Shown here: positions 62,741 to 64,000 of the stretch, piece after piece | How positions within the stretch are numbered: position 1 is the first letter of the stretch | Layout of the letters: the number at the start of each line of letters is the position of its first letter | Assembly: GCA_011525015.1 (NCBI GenBank) | Contig: WTJC01000036.1 | Span: forward strand, 1 to 64,000 | DNA: 64,000 nt | Reading direction: 5' to 3' | Source of the DNA: Flavobacteriales bacterium | Lineage (GTDB): Bacteria > Bacteroidota > Bacteroidia > Flavobacteriales > Flavobacteriaceae | Notes under the pieces: generated by a model | What the model saw: the letters and a program-made list of their open reading frames with translations, nothing else | The model's database searches: none | Told to the model about the DNA's origin: nothing | Program-made: the position numbers and the translations under genes

Positions 62741-63897
62741 AGTCACTTCTACTTATTTTAAGTCATAAAAAGTATTTTGCAGCTGCCTTTGCTTTCGCTA
62801 CTTTAAACTTTTGGTTTGGAACTTGGGCGATTTATATCCCTACAGTTAAAGACAAGCTTGACATATCAAAAGATGAATTGGGTATTGCCATCTTCTTTTT
62901 GGCTTTTGGAGTATTTGCCGTGCTGCCATTTGCTTCGCGTATTATTCAGCGCCTCGGTGCCGGTAAATCAACTTGGTACGCTATAATAGCGGGATGTATT
63001 TGCTTTATTTTTCCGCTTTCTGCACCAAGTTATATCAGTCTTTGCGCCGCACTTTTTGTATTTGGATTGTGTAATGGTTTTTTGGATATCGCAATGAATT
63101 CATTGGTCTCAGAAATTGAAACCATTGACCGCGTTCAATTTATGTCATCTGCACACGGATTTTTTTCGTTGGGGGGCGTTTGTGCCGGCTTAGGATCTTT
63201 TTTTATTCCTTTAATCGATAATCCATTGCTTCATGTAGCAACATTGTCTATGGTATTACTTGCTGTCAATTTTTTTCTCAAGAATCAATACATATCTATT
63301 GAAGGATCGATAAAAGAAAAGGCTTCTGCAAAATTTGGAATACAGGTTTTTAAAGCTATGATTTTACTTTCAGTGATTTCTTTTGTTGCTATGGGAAGTG
63401 AAGGTGCAATTATCGATTGGTCGACCTTGTTTATGAAAGAAGTAGTTAAGGCTCCGGAGCAGTATATAGGTGTAGGCTTTATCATGTTTTCTGTGTGTAT
63501 GACACTCGGACGCTTTTTAGGCGATGGAATTTCTTCCCGCGTTGGTTCGAGAAAAACCTTACTCATCAGCTCATCAGTGTCTATTTTAGCCTATGTCTTC
63601 ATTCTTCAAGAACACCAGATTTTCAGTGTTATTGGATTTTCACTGGGCGGTTTAGGTTTTTCAGTAATCATTCCAGAACTCTTTCGAATAGGAGGAAAAA
63701 TGAAAGACGTTCCCGCTTCTACAGGCGTTTCTTTTATTGCGGGATCCGGCTATTTAGGATTTCTTTTTACACCGGTTATCTTAGGCTTTATTGCAGAGCA
63801 ATACTCCTTGACCGAAAGTTTCAGTTTAATGTTTGTCGTGGCGATAGCGATGCTTGTCGCTATTATTTTTGCGAAGTTTCCACCTTCAAATCACTAA
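62737..63897 (+). CDS. Major facilitator superfamily transporter
   Basis: The 386-aa protein has about 12 hydrophobic segments. GLCNGFLDIAMNSLVSEIE and FVAMGSEGAIIDWSTLFM match the YfkF/FucP-like MFS group with unknown substrates. It is translationally coupled to kynU through an ATGA overlap. Export or import of a kynurenine-related metabolite is possible, but this is guesswork from position. Confidence 0.88.
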   Translation: MKSLLLILSHKKYFAAAFAFATLNFWFGTWAIYIPTVKDKLDISKDELGIAIFFLAFGVFAVLPFASRIIQRLGAGKSTWYAIIAGCICFIFPLSAPSYISLCAALFVFGLCNGFLDIAMNSLVSEIETIDRVQFMSSAHGFFSLGGVCAGLGSFFIPLIDNPLLHVATLSMVLLAVNFFLKNQYISIEGSIKEKASAKFGIQVFKAMILLSVISFVAMGSEGAIIDWSTLFMKEVVKAPEQYIGVGFIMFSVCMTLGRFLGDGISSRVGSRKTLLISSSVSILAYVFILQEHQIFSVIGFSLGGLGFSVIIPELFRIGGKMKDVPASTGVSFIAGSGYLGFLFTPVILGFIAEQYSLTESFSLMFVVAIAMLVAIIFAKFPPSNH

Positions 63898-64000
63898 AGA
63901 ACAGGGCACGTTCGTTATTGGCTCGAGCGTAGTTTTGTGCAAGTCGTAAACCTCCAATTTCGATATAATCTTTACAGGCTGAACTGATATTAGGTTCTGC
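63863..64000 (-). CDS. 3' end of an unidentified gene (N-terminus beyond window)
   Basis: On the minus strand a frame is open from base 64000 to a TAA at 63863-63865, 45 residues. The visible end reads ISSACKDYIEIGGLRLAQNY and then ARANNERALFFSDLKVETSQ, which looks like natural protein. It overlaps the convergent MFS gene by 35 bp. I do not recognise the family from these residues. Confidence 0.5.
   Translation of the reverse strand, partial: AEPNISSACKDYIEIGGLRLAQNYARANNERALFFSDLKVETSQK

Noticed and set aside
1-64000. CRISPR arrays, tRNA or rRNA genes, insertion sequences, prophage or defence genes
   Set aside because: I looked for repeated spacers, cloverleaf-like stretches, transposase or integrase motifs and long terminal repeats, and saw none.

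Overview
The window is an AT-rich bacterial chromosome segment from a member of the Bacteroidota, most likely a marine Flavobacteriaceae. The evidence is a SusC/SusD pair, two type IX secretion system (T9SS) proteins (a PorT/SprT-like barrel and a Plug-domain protein), a Na+-NQR operon with apbE, a short (287 aa) primary sigma factor, a flavobacterial-type AccD without zinc-ribbon cysteines, few Shine-Dalgarno sequences, and several matches to the Bacteroidota promoter (-33 TTTG/TTG, -7 TAnnTTTG). I see no tRNA or rRNA genes, insertion sequences, phage genes or CRISPR arrays.

Region 1 (1-21899) is accessory and looks like a polysaccharide-utilisation locus (PUL). A secreted ADP-ribosylglycohydrolase-fold lipoprotein (cut by the left edge) diverges from an operon of an alkaline-phosphatase-superfamily enzyme, xylulokinase and xylose isomerase. 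A Nudix-fold regulator with a ruined catalytic box faces them. It diverges from an operon of a type-B carboxylesterase and a DUF1593 nucleoside-hydrolase-like lipoprotein, and a 9-5-9 inverted repeat between the two is its likely operator. Then come susC, susD, an intra-operon terminator, a large FG-GAP/ASPIC-UnbV lipoprotein and a GH78 alpha-L-rhamnosidase. The likely substrate is a glycan with rhamnose and xylose, probably esterified. That is inference.

Region 2 (21910-34178) is core: ypdA-like reductase, rpe, rpoD, pnp, rpsO, accD and fba on the minus strand, then tamL, a SpoU rRNA methyltransferase, a PorT-like protein and ubiE. Region 3 (34359-43534) holds trkA-trkH, an aminotransferase, a fatty-acid desaturase, rsmG, pruA, an ApaG-like protein and the T9SS Plug protein. 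Region 4 (43670-51149) is nqrABCDEF, a small conserved gene and apbE, the flavin transferase that should flavinylate NqrB and NqrC.

Region 5 (51135-64000) holds a SAM methyltransferase, map and gpmI; a Tat-signal M15 peptidase with a GNAT enzyme; a module of two paralogous carboxypeptidase-regulatory-like proteins, a DUF6702 protein and an M1 metallopeptidase; then tatA, a PAP2 phosphatase, an O-methyltransferase, kynureninase, an MFS transporter and the 3' end of an unidentified gene.

Genes are tightly packed: there are many ATGA/GTGA stop-start overlaps, several convergent gene ends overlap, and only one gap exceeds 300 bp (9254-9581, the susC leader). The least understood part is the PUL, with two secreted enzymes of unknown substrate and an unusual local regulator.
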